DNA of 64,000 nt from Gracilibacter sp. BRH_c7a (lineage in GTDB: Bacteria; Bacillota; Desulfitobacteriia; Desulfitobacteriales; Syntrophobotulaceae). Each line of letters begins with the position of its first letter. Position 1 is the first letter of the stretch. The stretch spans positions 23,690 to 87,689 of the forward strand of contig LOEZ01000077.1 in the NCBI GenBank assembly GCA_001516055.1, written 5' to 3'. Position numbers and translations under genes: made by a program. The notes under the pieces were generated by a model that was not told the DNA's origin, searched no databases, and saw only the letters and a program-made list of their open reading frames with translations. Shown piece by piece: positions 19,201 to 29,000 of the stretch.

Positions 19201-21339
19201 TTGAAAAAAATTCTTATAGTAGCTATTGTTTGTTTTGCTTTAGTATTAAACATACCTTTTGTAGCCAAAGCCAGCCCGTTAGCTTTTACAACTGAGAGGA
19301 TATCTGGTAAGGATAGGATTGAAACAGCTCTTAACATAGCGCAAAAAGGATGGACCTCAGCCCAAACAGTTATTCTAAGTGAATATAATGATTATCCCGA
19401 TTCCATTGCAGCAGCGCCTTTTGCTGCCAGTCTTGATGCACCTATTCTCCTGACAGGGGGGAAAACACTTGATTCCCGCGTTGTTAGTGAGCTACAACGT
19501 TTAAACCCTCAAAAAGTAATCCTTTTAGGCGGACAAGCTTGTTTAACATCTTCAATTGAAATAGAATTGGATAGTCTATCCCTGAGTTGGGAACGAATCG
19601 GGGGCAAGAATCGTAATGAAACGTCTGTCCTGCTAGCCGAGCAATTAAACAGCGATTCACTTATCATTGCTAATGGTGATGATTTTCCAGATGCTTTATC
19701 TGCTGCAAGTTTTGCTGGGATTCAGCAGATTCCAATCGTGCTTACCTCAAAAATAATACCACCTTCTGTGGTTGAATACTTACAAAGAACCCAACCTAAG
19801 CACATTATCGTTATCGGTGGGGAAGGAGTTGTTCCTACCGAAGCTTTTACTAAATACAACTTGACCATTGAAACTCGCTTAGGTGGTAAGAACAGATATG
19901 AAACTAACGCCCAAGTAGTTGAGTACATGGAAGACACAGTTGAGTCAGATGATTTGTTTTTAGCATCAGGCAGGAATTTTCCGGATGCTGTAGCCGGGAC
20001 GGTTCTGGCATCCAAACTAAAAGTTCCTCTTTTGCTTACTGAGGTTGAAGATGTTCCAGCTGCAGTTTACAGCATAATGAGAAAACACATGAAAGTTGAA
20101 CCTTCAACCGCTACTACGGAAAGCGGACGAGGTAAAGTTACGGCCTCAGGAGGATTGAATCTTCGGGATACACCATCAGCGGCAGGAAAATTGTTATTAA
20201 CCATACCCGAAGGGTCAGTGCTGGACATCACTGATGCACAAGGTCAATGGTATAAAACAACATATCAAAACCAGACCGGATGGGTATCAGCCAACTATGT
20301 AACAATCGTAGAGGAATTTAAACAAGGGAAGATTACTGCTTCGGGGGGATTAAACCTCAGACAAAATCCATCTACGACGGCAGATATTTTAGAGACAATC
20401 CCTCGAGGGGCCAAGGTAGCAATCACTGGTGACCAGACGGATTGGTACAAAGCAGCCTATCGAGGAATGAACGGATGGGTTTATGCAGAGTTCGTCGATA
20501 TTCTTTCGGGGGGAAGTGACGGTTCCGACTCAGAAGGTTCAATTGATTTAAGCCCTAATGGTAATGTATATATTTTAGGAGGAACTGGTGTAATTAGTGT
20601 GAATACCCAAAATATCATCGAAGGACAAGCTGCTTCCAAATATACTGATAATCTTAAAGATTTTCCATCTTTACCATCTTCTCTTACTGATTCTGATAAT
20701 TCTTCATCTTATGATCCTGCCCAAGAAATCCTTATTGACCCATTCCAAGGAATTACGGCAGATGTCTTAAAAGGGAAGAAGATCTTAATTGATCCGGGAC
20801 ATGGAGGCCCTGATTCAGGAGCTATTGGCTTAAGCTATATGTATGAAAAGTATAATAATTTAGCAATCGCTTCATACCTAAATGATATACTGGAGCAAGC
20901 AGGAGCATCAGTTAGTATGACAAGAACAACGGATGTTTCGGTTGCTTCTAATTACACGGAAAGGGCTGATTTGCAGGCTAGAGTCGCTATAGCTAATAAT
21001 ACTAAGCCAGACTTATTCATCTCTATTCATAATAATGCGAATTATAATCCTGACACTAACGGTACTGCGACGTATTATTCGCGGAACAACCCTCGAGCAA
21101 CAGAAAGTGCCAAGCTGGCTAACGCTATCCAAAATTTGATTACAAGAACTGTGAACACGGATAATGAAGGTGTTAAACAAGCAGACTTCTATGTACTGCG
21201 GAATACAAATGTACCCTCAGTATTAATTGAAGTAGCTTATCTTTCTAATCCCTATGAGGATGAGCGACTGAAAAATCCGATATTCCAAAAAAATGTTGCA
21301 ACAGCTGTATTCCATGGTATTATTGAGTATTTCCGGTAG
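19201..21339 (+). CDS. Secreted N-acetylmuramoyl-L-alanine amidase with CWB2 and SH3 repeats
   Basis: After a signal peptide (about 1-25) come three cell-wall-binding CWB2 repeats (starting RISGKDRIET, RIGGKNRNET, RLGGKNRYET), two bacterial SH3 domains (each with SGGLNLR), a linker and an Amidase_3 domain. The zinc site is intact: His in IDPGHGGPDSGA, Glu near NNLAIASYL, His in FISIHNNAN and the catalytic Glu in VLIEVAYLSNP. It cleaves the amide bond between MurNAc and peptide. The TTG at 19201 is eight bases after AAAAGGGG; a GTG at 19192 overlaps that site. Confidence 0.92.
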   Translation: MKKILIVAIVCFALVLNIPFVAKASPLAFTTERISGKDRIETALNIAQKGWTSAQTVILSEYNDYPDSIAAAPFAASLDAPILLTGGKTLDSRVVSELQRLNPQKVILLGGQACLTSSIEIELDSLSLSWERIGGKNRNETSVLLAEQLNSDSLIIANGDDFPDALSAASFAGIQQIPIVLTSKIIPPSVVEYLQRTQPKHIIVIGGEGVVPTEAFTKYNLTIETRLGGKNRYETNAQVVEYMEDTVESDDLFLASGRNFPDAVAGTVLASKLKVPLLLTEVEDVPAAVYSIMRKHMKVEPSTATTESGRGKVTASGGLNLRDTPSAAGKLLLTIPEGSVLDITDAQGQWYKTTYQNQTGWVSANYVTIVEEFKQGKITASGGLNLRQNPSTTADILETIPRGAKVAITGDQTDWYKAAYRGMNGWVYAEFVDILSGGSDGSDSEGSIDLSPNGNVYILGGTGVISVNTQNIIEGQAASKYTDNLKDFPSLPSSLTDSDNSSSYDPAQEILIDPFQGITADVLKGKKILIDPGHGGPDSGAIGLSYMYEKYNNLAIASYLNDILEQAGASVSMTRTTDVSVASNYTERADLQARVAIANNTKPDLFISIHNNANYNPDTNGTATYYSRNNPRATESAKLANAIQNLITRTVNTDNEGVKQADFYVLRNTNVPSVLIEVAYLSNPYEDERLKNPIFQKNVATAVFHGIIEYFR

Positions 21340-21383
21340 GAAGGCTAAAAAGAAGCAAATATAAGAAAATATAAGAAAATACT

Positions 21384-21420
21384 AAGAAGCAAAGGAATAG
21401 TTCTTTTGCTTCTTTCAATA
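21384..21420 (+). terminator. Hairpin after the amidase gene
   Basis: AAGAAGCAAA pairs with TTTGCTTCTT across an 11-base loop. The T-rich tail is poor (TCAATAAG), so termination may be weak. Just upstream, AAATATAAGA is repeated in tandem. Confidence 0.5.
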
Positions 21421-21502
21421 AGTTAAATTAGTGCAACTCAAAAGGCTGAGCAATCGACTTTTAGTACCCTTTTCTAAAGGAAAATTGGAAGAGGGTTTTT
21501 GC

Positions 21503-21551
21503 TTGACCATAGTGGTCATTTGGTGTATATTTTAAATGACCACTATGGTCA
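21503..21551 (+). promoter_or_regulatory. TetR-gene promoter with two palindromic operators
   Basis: TTGACC (21503-21508) and TATATT (21526-21531) are 17 bases apart. TGACCATAGTGGTCA covers the -35 box and TGACCACTATGGTCA lies just past the -10 box, with centres 33 bases apart, about three helical turns. Each is a palindrome and the pair are exact reverse complements. This fits repression by the TetR protein encoded immediately downstream. Confidence 0.8.
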
Positions 21552-21578
21552 GTATTTGTGGATTGATAAGGAAATGAG

Positions 21579-22253
21579 GTGATTATCGTTTATTCCAAAT
21601 TTTATTCCTTAGAACCGGATAAACGAGAACGTATCATTAATGCATCCTTGAAAGAATTTGCAAGAAATGGTTATGAGAAGGCTTCTACCAACGAGATTAT
21701 AAAAGAAGCTGAAATATCCAAAGGATCATTATTCAACTATTTCAACAGTAAAAGGGAATTGTATTTATTCTTACTTGACTATGTAGTTAAGGTTATTGAC
21801 AAAATCTATATTGAAATAGATTGGAATCAAACAGATATTTTTCAAAGAATGAGAGAAATAGGGTTAATTAAATTAAAAATTTATAAAAAGTATCCGCATG
21901 CATTTAATTTTCTAAAGGCTGCTGCCCATGAAGATGCTACTGAAGTAAAATCCGAGATTAATAAAATAGGTAAGTATCTTATTGAAAGTGGTTTAGAAAG
22001 AGGTTATAAAAATATAGATTGGACAAAATTTCGTGATGATATTGATATACAAAAAATGATGAAGATTATTAATTGGACGATCCTAAGTTTTGCCGAAGAG
22101 CAAAGAGATAAAGTGAGGTCTTTTGAAGATATCAGTATGGATACACTTAAAGAATGGGATGATTATTTTGACATTTTGAAACGTTGTTTTTATAAACAGG
22201 AACCTGGAGACATAGAGGCAGTTAGTTATGGAACAAAAAGGGAGGATCAATAA
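21579..22253 (+). CDS. TetR-family transcriptional regulator
   Basis: The N-terminal TetR helix-turn-helix is clear (RERIINASLKEFARNGYEKAST, then ISKGSLFNYFNSKREL). The C-terminal ligand domain of about 150 residues is not diagnostic. The start is GTG with AAGGA seven bases upstream. It begins 28 bases after a double operator and is followed at once by an ABC exporter, so it is expected to repress its own operon and respond to a compound the exporter handles. Confidence 0.9.
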   Translation: MIIVYSKFYSLEPDKRERIINASLKEFARNGYEKASTNEIIKEAEISKGSLFNYFNSKRELYLFLLDYVVKVIDKIYIEIDWNQTDIFQRMREIGLIKLKIYKKYPHAFNFLKAAAHEDATEVKSEINKIGKYLIESGLERGYKNIDWTKFRDDIDIQKMMKIINWTILSFAEEQRDKVRSFEDISMDTLKEWDDYFDILKRCFYKQEPGDIEAVSYGTKREDQ

Positions 22254-22254
22254 T

Positions 22255-22953
22255 ATGTTTATTGATATTTCGAACTTGAAGAAAAGCTACACATCGGGCG
22301 TGGTTATTAATGAAGTTTTAAAAGGAATAAGAATGGAGCTGGAAAAGGGAGAAATCGGTGTCATACTCGGACCATCTGGTTCAGGAAAATCAACCTTGAT
22401 GAATATCCTTGGTGGCATTGACCGTGGTGACAGTGGTAAGGTAATCGTTGATGGGATTGAGGTAAATAATCTAAACGATGACAATCTAACCGAATATAGA
22501 CGTGAGGATATCGGTTTCGTTTTCCAGTTCTATAACCTCGTTCCGAACCTTACGGTTGGAGAGAACATTGAAGTTGTTTCCAACATAAGCAAATCACCTC
22601 TAAACATTGAAGAAGTATTAGCGGCGGTCGAAATGCAGGATAAAAAACATCGCTTCCCAAGGGAGTTGAGCGGTGGTGAACAACAACGGGTATCCCTTGC
22701 CAGAGCGATTGTCAAGAATCCGAAGCTGTTGCTTTGCGATGAGCCAACCGGAGCACTTGATTATAATACTTCTCGCAGCATCTTGCAGCTATTGGAGCAG
22801 GTGAATAAACAATTTGGTACAACTATTTTGATGATAACTCACAATACTGCGATTGCTGCTATGGCCAACAGGGTATTTAAGCTGCGAAGCGGAGAAATCG
22901 TTGAAGAAGTGATTAATCAGGCGATTGTTCCGGCGGAAAGGGTTGAATGGTAA
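22255..22953 (+). CDS. ABC transporter ATP-binding protein (LolD/MacB type)
   Basis: The motifs are complete: Walker A GPSGSGKST, Q-loop FQFYNLVPNLT, signature LSGGEQQRVSLARA, Walker B LLLCDEPTGALD and the H-loop in MITHNT. This subfamily works with FtsX-type permeases in mechanotransmission, antibiotic resistance or lipoprotein release. The ATG at 22255 lies nine bases after AGGGAGG and one base after the tetR stop; an ATG nine codons upstream inside tetR is less likely. Confidence 0.93.
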   Translation: MFIDISNLKKSYTSGVVINEVLKGIRMELEKGEIGVILGPSGSGKSTLMNILGGIDRGDSGKVIVDGIEVNNLNDDNLTEYRREDIGFVFQFYNLVPNLTVGENIEVVSNISKSPLNIEEVLAAVEMQDKKHRFPRELSGGEQQRVSLARAIVKNPKLLLCDEPTGALDYNTSRSILQLLEQVNKQFGTTILMITHNTAIAAMANRVFKLRSGEIVEEVINQAIVPAERVEW

Positions 22954-25196
22954 TGGCTATTAATAAGAGAATCAAGCGTGTTCTCCTTGAAAACAAAGCA
23001 CAGTATATCGGACTGATTTTGCTGATCACTTTTAGCTGCTTTACATTTACATTGATGAGTCAGTTTGCCGAAAATTTTGAGCGGTTGGCTAATGAATTTC
23101 AAGTCGGATATGTGCAAGAAGATGCTGCATTCACAACCAACCAAAGAATAAGCAACCTGCAGGAACTTGAGTTGGCAGGTAACGCAATGATTGAAGAAGG
23201 ATTCACCTTCGACTATACGCTTGCCGAAGGGAAAACCTTACGCATCTTCAGCTACAATGACAGGGTTAACATCCCGGCAATTCTCGACGGTAAAGAATTA
23301 AGTGGAAGCGGCGATATCCTCATCAACCCGGTTTTTGCTGAGGCACACAACTATAAAATCGGCGATGAGATCAGGATATTGGATAAATCCTTTAACATTG
23401 CCGGTATTATGGCCTTGCCCAATTATATTTATCCACTGCAATCAGAAGAAATGATGATGCCGTTGCCCGGCTTCGGTATCGCAGTAATTAGTAAGGAAGA
23501 TTTCGCCGGCTTTGATCAAGGAAGTAACTTCTACGCGGTAAAGTTTAACCAGGTTAATCAAAACCCCCAAATCCAGTCAGCTGATTTTAGAGAGCTTCTC
23601 AAGAGTAATGGCATTGATATTGTAAAATGGACAGACATCGAAGATAACAAGCGGGTCAATATCGTTGATGCAGAAGCGGAAATCCTCAATCTGGTGAGTA
23701 AGGCTGTGCCTACAGCTATCTTATTGTTGGCCAGCATTATGGTAGGGAACGTCATTTGGCGACTGATAAATCTCGAATCAGCGATCATTGGCGGCTTGTA
23801 TGCGTTCGGGTATAGAAGAAAGGAAATCCAACGTCATTATTTGATATTTCCGCTCATCATAGCCGTTATTGGAGGGATATTCGGGACCATTCTTGGTACT
23901 CTCCCGGTACTCTCGATGACATCTTTTATGTTCACTGCTTTTAATATACCGCTGACCGGAATCGAGTATAATCCGAGCATGATGGTCTTAAGCGTTTTCT
24001 TACCTATTCTCTTCCTCGGCAGCAGTAGTTACTTTGTCATCCGCAAAGAGCTGAAGCATTCGCCCGTGGAGCTTATGAAAGGCAAGAAAGAGAAGAACAA
24101 GGTCAATTTTTTGGAGAGTGTGCTCAAACTTGAAAAACTTCAATTTCCTACAAAGTTCAAAATCAGAGGACAACTTAGAAGTCTGTCCCGTCTAGCTTTC
24201 CTGTTCTTTGGTGTTGCCGTAGCGACAATGCTTTTGCTCTGGGGTTTCACCCTGAAAAGTGGTTTTGATAATATGCTTACCGGAGGCACCGTGTACACTT
24301 TCGAGTATGAATATAAGTTCGAAAAGTTACGCTATGATCCGCTGCCGAAGGGTGCGGAGCCCATTTCGGCAGCGTTATTTCTGACGGAGACCGATAATAA
24401 GAAAGATTTTTATGTCAGTGGCGTTATGTCGGACTCTGTTATGGTTAACCTTATAGATGAATCTGGTACTAGATTGAGTAACAACCAGGTTATTGTAACG
24501 AAGCCTCTTGCCAATCAATTAGAATTAAAGCAGGGCGATACCATCAGTATCGTCAGGAAGCTGGATGGTCGCTTATTTTCACTGAAGATTGAAGCGATAG
24601 CAGATACCTATGAGGGTAAATTTATATTCATGCCGCTGGCGGACTATAATGAGAAATTCGAGATGCCAGAAGGAAGTTATACGGGGGCTTTTAGTAATGA
24701 TCTGTTAGATATTCCTGAAAATCAGTCATTCAGCGTAGTGTCATTGGACGATAAATTAGCTGCAGTTCGAGAAGCACTTGCACCCACGCAGGCAATGATT
24801 GGTGGTCTGGCGGCGATAGCATTTATCATCGGAATGATTGTCATCTATGTTGTAACTTCATTAATGGTTGAGGAGAATAAGCACAATATTTCGCTAATGA
24901 AGATTTTCGGATATCGCAAGAAAGAGATTAACTCCTTGATTCTAAATAGCTCAACTATGGTTGTTGTGTTTGGATATATTATTGGCGTACCGTTAACTCT
25001 TTCAGCAATAGGAGTACTGATTCAATCACTGGAAGATAGCGTCGGTCTGACGTTGCCGCCTTCGACGATTAGTTTGCCATACATTTTAATTGGGTTTGTT
25101 GTTGTGATGTTCTCTTATGAGTTGTCAAAGCTGCTGTGCAGGAAAAAAGTTAATACCGTTTCTATGAGTGAAGCCTTAAAATCGGGAACGGAATAG
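22947..25196 (+). CDS. ABC transporter permease, FtsX-like
   Basis: The 749-residue protein has one N-terminal helix, a large outside domain, helices near 250-365, a second N-terminal-type helix near 415, another outside domain and three helices at the end (about 605-740). This is the duplicated layout of FtsX/MacB-like permeases. The segments ALYAFGYRRKEIQRHY and MKIFGYRKKEINSL are the paired cytoplasmic loops that contact the ATPase. An ATG at 22953, overlapping the stop of the ATPase gene, is an alternative start. Its substrate is unknown. Confidence 0.88.
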   Translation: MVMAINKRIKRVLLENKAQYIGLILLITFSCFTFTLMSQFAENFERLANEFQVGYVQEDAAFTTNQRISNLQELELAGNAMIEEGFTFDYTLAEGKTLRIFSYNDRVNIPAILDGKELSGSGDILINPVFAEAHNYKIGDEIRILDKSFNIAGIMALPNYIYPLQSEEMMMPLPGFGIAVISKEDFAGFDQGSNFYAVKFNQVNQNPQIQSADFRELLKSNGIDIVKWTDIEDNKRVNIVDAEAEILNLVSKAVPTAILLLASIMVGNVIWRLINLESAIIGGLYAFGYRRKEIQRHYLIFPLIIAVIGGIFGTILGTLPVLSMTSFMFTAFNIPLTGIEYNPSMMVLSVFLPILFLGSSSYFVIRKELKHSPVELMKGKKEKNKVNFLESVLKLEKLQFPTKFKIRGQLRSLSRLAFLFFGVAVATMLLLWGFTLKSGFDNMLTGGTVYTFEYEYKFEKLRYDPLPKGAEPISAALFLTETDNKKDFYVSGVMSDSVMVNLIDESGTRLSNNQVIVTKPLANQLELKQGDTISIVRKLDGRLFSLKIEAIADTYEGKFIFMPLADYNEKFEMPEGSYTGAFSNDLLDIPENQSFSVVSLDDKLAAVREALAPTQAMIGGLAAIAFIIGMIVIYVVTSLMVEENKHNISLMKIFGYRKKEINSLILNSSTMVVVFGYIIGVPLTLSAIGVLIQSLEDSVGLTLPPSTISLPYILIGFVVVMFSYELSKLLCRKKVNTVSMSEALKSGTE

Positions 25197-25246
25197 GGGG
25201 CAAAGGAAGTTGATTGTAACAGGCGATACCTGATTACGAGTCTATT

Positions 25247-25396
25247 CTATTTTGACAATTTTTCCAATATGTTGTTCAGCGATTCACAGTCAGGACATCC
25301 GCTTTCCGAGCCGCCATCTGCACAAGTTTCCAAACAGTGGTTTATTGATTTTTTCAATATTTCTATTTCCTTGTCTGACAAAGATATATTAACCAT
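25247..25396 (-). CDS. Small Cys-containing protein of 49 residues, unknown
   Basis: An AGGAGG site six bases before the ATG supports this short gene. The product has an acidic/amphipathic helix, then four Cys in CLETCADGGSESGCPDCESL, then a second short helix. The CxxxC and CxxC spacing could bind a metal or form disulfides. No family is recognised. It lies head-on to the ABC permease gene and downstream of a terminator, so it probably has its own promoter. Confidence 0.55.
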   Translation of the reverse strand: MVNISLSDKEIEILKKSINHCLETCADGGSESGCPDCESLNNILEKLSK

Positions 25397-25487
25397 AATT
25401 AACCTCCTATAGTAATAAATTCACTTCATATATTATTTGCATCGAGTTATGAAAATTATTCTTAAACCATATGATTTATAACTATAT

Positions 25488-25527
25488 AAGCCCAAGGTAT
25501 AGCATATTTATTGCATTCCTTGGGCTT
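25488..25527. terminator. Terminator downstream of the Trx-TrxR gene
   Basis: AAGCCCAAGG and CCTTGGGCTT form a ten-pair stem with a 20-base loop. It lies about 75 bases past the end of the minus-strand fusion gene and would end that operon. On the minus strand the run after the stem is only moderately T-rich (ATATAG), so efficiency is uncertain. Confidence 0.55.
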
Positions 25528-25603
25528 TACTATGAATATCAATTTTTAATTATGGTTACTCTCTTTTAGCGTATAGATAACACTGTTGTGATATCGTTAA
25601 TGA

Positions 25604-26887
25604 TTACTTTTTCGATGATATATATCTTTCTGCCATGATTCCAGCAACAGCACCATCAGAGGAGGCGGTTACAACTTGACGTATTTGTTTAGTCCTTATG
25701 TCACCTGCTACGAAGACTCCTTCAATATTAGTTTGTGTATCTTCAGAAGCTATAACATAACCCCATTGATCAATGTTAACTTGCCCTTTGTATAGGTCGG
25801 ATTTAGGTTGGATTCCTATATATACAAATGCTCCATCTGTAACTACGTCTTGAAGTTCTTTTGTCTTTAAGTTTTCAATAACTACACTTGTCAATGAATG
25901 TCCCTGACCATTTACTTTTCTGACCTCTGAATCCCAGATCACATCAATTTTTTCATTTTGAAAAGCCTCTTCTTGGGCAGTCTTTGAAGCTTGGAAGTGA
26001 TCAAACTGGTGGATTACTGTGACATGAGAAGCCCATCTGGTTAAAAATACTGCTTCTTCTACAGCTGAGTTTCCTCCTCCAACTACTACAACCTTTCTAC
26101 CCTCATACATTGAGCCATCACAGGTTGCACAATAGTGGATTCCACGCCCTTTGAACTCGTCAGCTCCTTCAGCTGGGAGGGCCCTGGGTTGAGCACCAGA
26201 TGCAATTATTACTGCCTTTGCATAGTATTCTGTATCTTCAGTTCTAACATATTTTAAGTCACCTTGAAGCTTTACTTCGGATATCTCCTTTAAGTCATCT
26301 ATTGTTGCTCCAAAGGATAAAGCTTGTTCCCTCATGTTGTTAATGAGCTCTTTGCCTCTTACAACTCCTGGAGTCCCGGGATAATTTGCCACATGGTATG
26401 TGGAAGCAGCCTGGCCTCCAGGAACGCTTTCATCCAAAATTACTGTATTTAGCTTAGCCCTTGATGCATAAATTCCTGCAGAAAGTCCCGAAGCCCCTGC
26501 ACCCATGATAATTACGTCGCAATCAACTCTTTTCAAGGGTTCTGAGGGTATTACATCTCCTAATATTTCTTCGATAGCTTTTCTAACCTGCGGCTTATTC
26601 ATAAATCCATTTAGCCTTGAACCTACCTCTTGACCGTCTTTAAAGAACAATACTGTTGGACTGCTACTAACATTAAGGCTTTTGGCAAATTCTCGATTAT
26701 CTTGCCTTAGTATTTTTATAAACTTTATATAATCTCCGTATTTTTCTGCCATCTTTTCGAAGATAGGGGCAAGAACCTCGCATGGTGCACAATCTTCCGA
26801 ATAAAAATCAACGATTACAGGTGTTTTACTATTTAGTGCTTCTTGTTCAAATTTATCAGCATTTATTGTTATAATTCTTTCGCTCAT
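25604..26887 (-). CDS. Thioredoxin-thioredoxin reductase fusion
   Basis: Residues 1-110 are a thioredoxin with the redox motif C33-A-P-C36 (Asp instead of the usual Trp before it). Residues 122-427 are an NADPH-dependent flavoprotein of the TrxB family: GAGASG FAD site at 129-134, the redox pair C253-A-T-C256 and the GGGNSAVEEA NADPH site. One polypeptide thus holds both electron donor and acceptor. The order Trx then TrxR is the reverse of the Mycobacterium leprae fusion. It begins 23 bases after the radical SAM gene, with AAAGGATG before the ATG, so it is the last gene of that operon and may keep the Cys-rich peptide or enzyme thiols reduced. Confidence 0.92.
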   Translation of the reverse strand: MSERIITINADKFEQEALNSKTPVIVDFYSEDCAPCEVLAPIFEKMAEKYGDYIKFIKILRQDNREFAKSLNVSSSPTVLFFKDGQEVGSRLNGFMNKPQVRKAIEEILGDVIPSEPLKRVDCDVIIMGAGASGLSAGIYASRAKLNTVILDESVPGGQAASTYHVANYPGTPGVVRGKELINNMREQALSFGATIDDLKEISEVKLQGDLKYVRTEDTEYYAKAVIIASGAQPRALPAEGADEFKGRGIHYCATCDGSMYEGRKVVVVGGGNSAVEEAVFLTRWASHVTVIHQFDHFQASKTAQEEAFQNEKIDVIWDSEVRKVNGQGHSLTSVVIENLKTKELQDVVTDGAFVYIGIQPKSDLYKGQVNIDQWGYVIASEDTQTNIEGVFVAGDIRTKQIRQVVTASSDGAVAGIMAERYISSKK

Positions 26888-26910
26888 TTTCTTTCATCCT
26901 TTCTGTATTA

Positions 26911-28980
26911 TCACTTATTATAAGGAAAATATGGGCATTCGCTTCTTAAACAGTCTTTATTATCTTTAAACTGTTTGCATACATATTTTGACCCACTCAA
27001 ATCTTTAAACACATCTATATTCTTTTTTGTGCTCTCAAGGGACAATATTGTTTCCCTCTTACAGCACCTTGGACCCCCGTATTGGCTTATATTAAGAAGT
27101 GCTTGGGCTGTGATTTGGTTGGCATTTCCTCTGATTTCTTTGGATAGCGGACTTACTTGATTAATTATTGAGTAGGCAGCACCCGCACCAATTGCGGCAC
27201 CGCAAGCCCCATGGGTACCACAATAACCACCCTTTGTATCCTGGCCTCTTTTTATTGCTTCTCGTATATTTGGTGGGTTTTTATTTCCGATAACGTTTTG
27301 ATATGCTGTTACTAGTATTGCAGGAACAATACTGTGGTATTCTGGCCCATGCATATTAAGATCCGGTATCTCAAAAATCCTATTTGCAAGTTCAATCGGG
27401 TCCTTAATATCTGTAGCAACGCATATCTCTTCAACCAGTCCCAGGATATTATTTCCGTGGCAACTATCGCATACATAATGACCACTTTCGCAGGTCACAT
27501 AGGTTTCTTCTTCCCGATTGCAATAGAAACATTTGGCCTTTACTGCTTGTTGAGTATTGTAGACAAGCTCCTTGCCGCATACAATACATCCAGAAATAAA
27601 CTGTTCTTCTTCTCCAGTCATACTTTTAATTTCTTTAATATAGTGATTTACACCAACCTCAATTAGCTCTTGAATGGGTCTGCAGTCAGGGGACAGGATA
27701 CTTCCATTCTTATTTAACGCCACAACTCCGCAGCCTCCGCCGCAGATTACGTTATACTGACAATCTTTGCAGTCGTCTATATTCAAGACATTTCTCTGCT
27801 GCCATTCACTGACGGATTTTTTATTTAGACTGACTTCGGGATAGAAAGTTCCAAGCTTAAGTTCTTCTCTGCCGCAGCTTGCAGTACAGCCGTAAACATC
27901 GCCTTTGTAGTCAAATACCCATTCAGTCTTAGCCGCAGGGCAGGTATCAAAGCTTGCCATATACAATTCCCCAGTGTCTACTAGATGCCTTATGCCTTTG
28001 AAGTCTGGTCTATGGAACTTTTGCAGGATGGGATATTTTTTACTGAGGATTGAATAATCTGCCCAGAGTTCTACCTGAGTCATAAGATGCTGGGGTTTAG
28101 CGTAGCACGCGAATAGTTCATAATTTCTTCCTATATGGGTCTTGAATAAGCCTGGTTCTAAATCCAGCCAACCCTTTTCATCAAGAAACTCAGCCAGATT
28201 TATAAGACTCAGCATATTTTCTCTGTCTACAACTGTTCTTAAGTTAATTGGTATTTTGTTCTCAACTAACTTTTCTATACCGGAAACTATCCTGTCAAAC
28301 GTACCTTTTTGATTTGCAGTACCTCTTCGCTGGTCGTGTACTTCCCTGACACCATCGAGAGTTACCTGTATTTCTTTAACCTTTGCTTCTTTTAATATAT
28401 CAACATAATCTATCAAATCAAATCCGTTGGTTACAGCGGAAATCTCATAATCATATTCAACGCATTTATCTATAATGTATTGAATAATCTTCCTTTGGGC
28501 TGGAGAATTAACAAGCGGTTCTCCTCCAAATAAGGTTATAAAAGGTTTTAGTTTTCTTTCGGTAAAATTAGTGTTTGCGTAATCAAAGAACGCATCAACA
28601 ATTTCTTTAGTTATTATTCCAGCTTTTCCTGAGATGCCATGTTCATAGCAGTAGGTACACGCAAGGTTACACCCATAGGTTGGAATTAATAAAAGCTGTA
28701 CGAGGGAATTCTCTTTTTCTTCCCTAAAAGTAGCAAGTTCCCGCTTGATTGATTCATCTTCATCTACTTTGTCTGCAAACAAATAGCCTCTTTCAAGAAG
28801 ATAATTGATAAATTGTTTGTTATATTTATCAATTATTCCAGTCTTTTTAATATTGTTTAATTGCTCGTATTCCTTTTTTTCTACAATGTCAAAGTTCCCA
28901 GATAAAGGGTTTAGTATCGCATATTGAACAGGAATCGTATTATCTATTTTAACAATAATATTATTTTTACTATAATACAT
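26911..28980 (-). CDS. Radical SAM/SPASM protein with C-terminal DUF5714-like domain
   Basis: The N-terminal 90 residues resemble the recognition region of radical SAM peptide maturases. The radical SAM cluster is C104-x3-C108-x2-C111, and a SPASM region follows (CPAAKTEW, then CKDCQYNVICGGGCG and a further Cys), predicting two auxiliary clusters. From about residue 455 a separate Cys-rich domain starts with CIVC, CFYC and CDSCHG zinc-ribbon pairs and continues with GGYCGTHGACGAAIG; I take this to be DUF5714. Such enzymes modify ribosomal peptides. The gene follows a 35-residue Cys-rich peptide gene and precedes Trx-TrxR. GGGGG lies six bases before the ATG. Confidence 0.85.
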   Translation of the reverse strand: MYYSKNNIIVKIDNTIPVQYAILNPLSGNFDIVEKKEYEQLNNIKKTGIIDKYNKQFINYLLERGYLFADKVDEDESIKRELATFREEKENSLVQLLLIPTYGCNLACTYCYEHGISGKAGIITKEIVDAFFDYANTNFTERKLKPFITLFGGEPLVNSPAQRKIIQYIIDKCVEYDYEISAVTNGFDLIDYVDILKEAKVKEIQVTLDGVREVHDQRRGTANQKGTFDRIVSGIEKLVENKIPINLRTVVDRENMLSLINLAEFLDEKGWLDLEPGLFKTHIGRNYELFACYAKPQHLMTQVELWADYSILSKKYPILQKFHRPDFKGIRHLVDTGELYMASFDTCPAAKTEWVFDYKGDVYGCTASCGREELKLGTFYPEVSLNKKSVSEWQQRNVLNIDDCKDCQYNVICGGGCGVVALNKNGSILSPDCRPIQELIEVGVNHYIKEIKSMTGEEEQFISGCIVCGKELVYNTQQAVKAKCFYCNREEETYVTCESGHYVCDSCHGNNILGLVEEICVATDIKDPIELANRIFEIPDLNMHGPEYHSIVPAILVTAYQNVIGNKNPPNIREAIKRGQDTKGGYCGTHGACGAAIGAGAAYSIINQVSPLSKEIRGNANQITAQALLNISQYGGPRCCKRETILSLESTKKNIDVFKDLSGSKYVCKQFKDNKDCLRSECPYFPYNK

Positions 28981-29000
28981 GTCTTTCCCCCAGATTTGGA

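Noticed and set aside
27334..27666. Plus-strand frame of 110 codons inside the radical SAM gene
   Set aside because: Antisense of the DUF5714-like Cys-rich region; no ribosome site.
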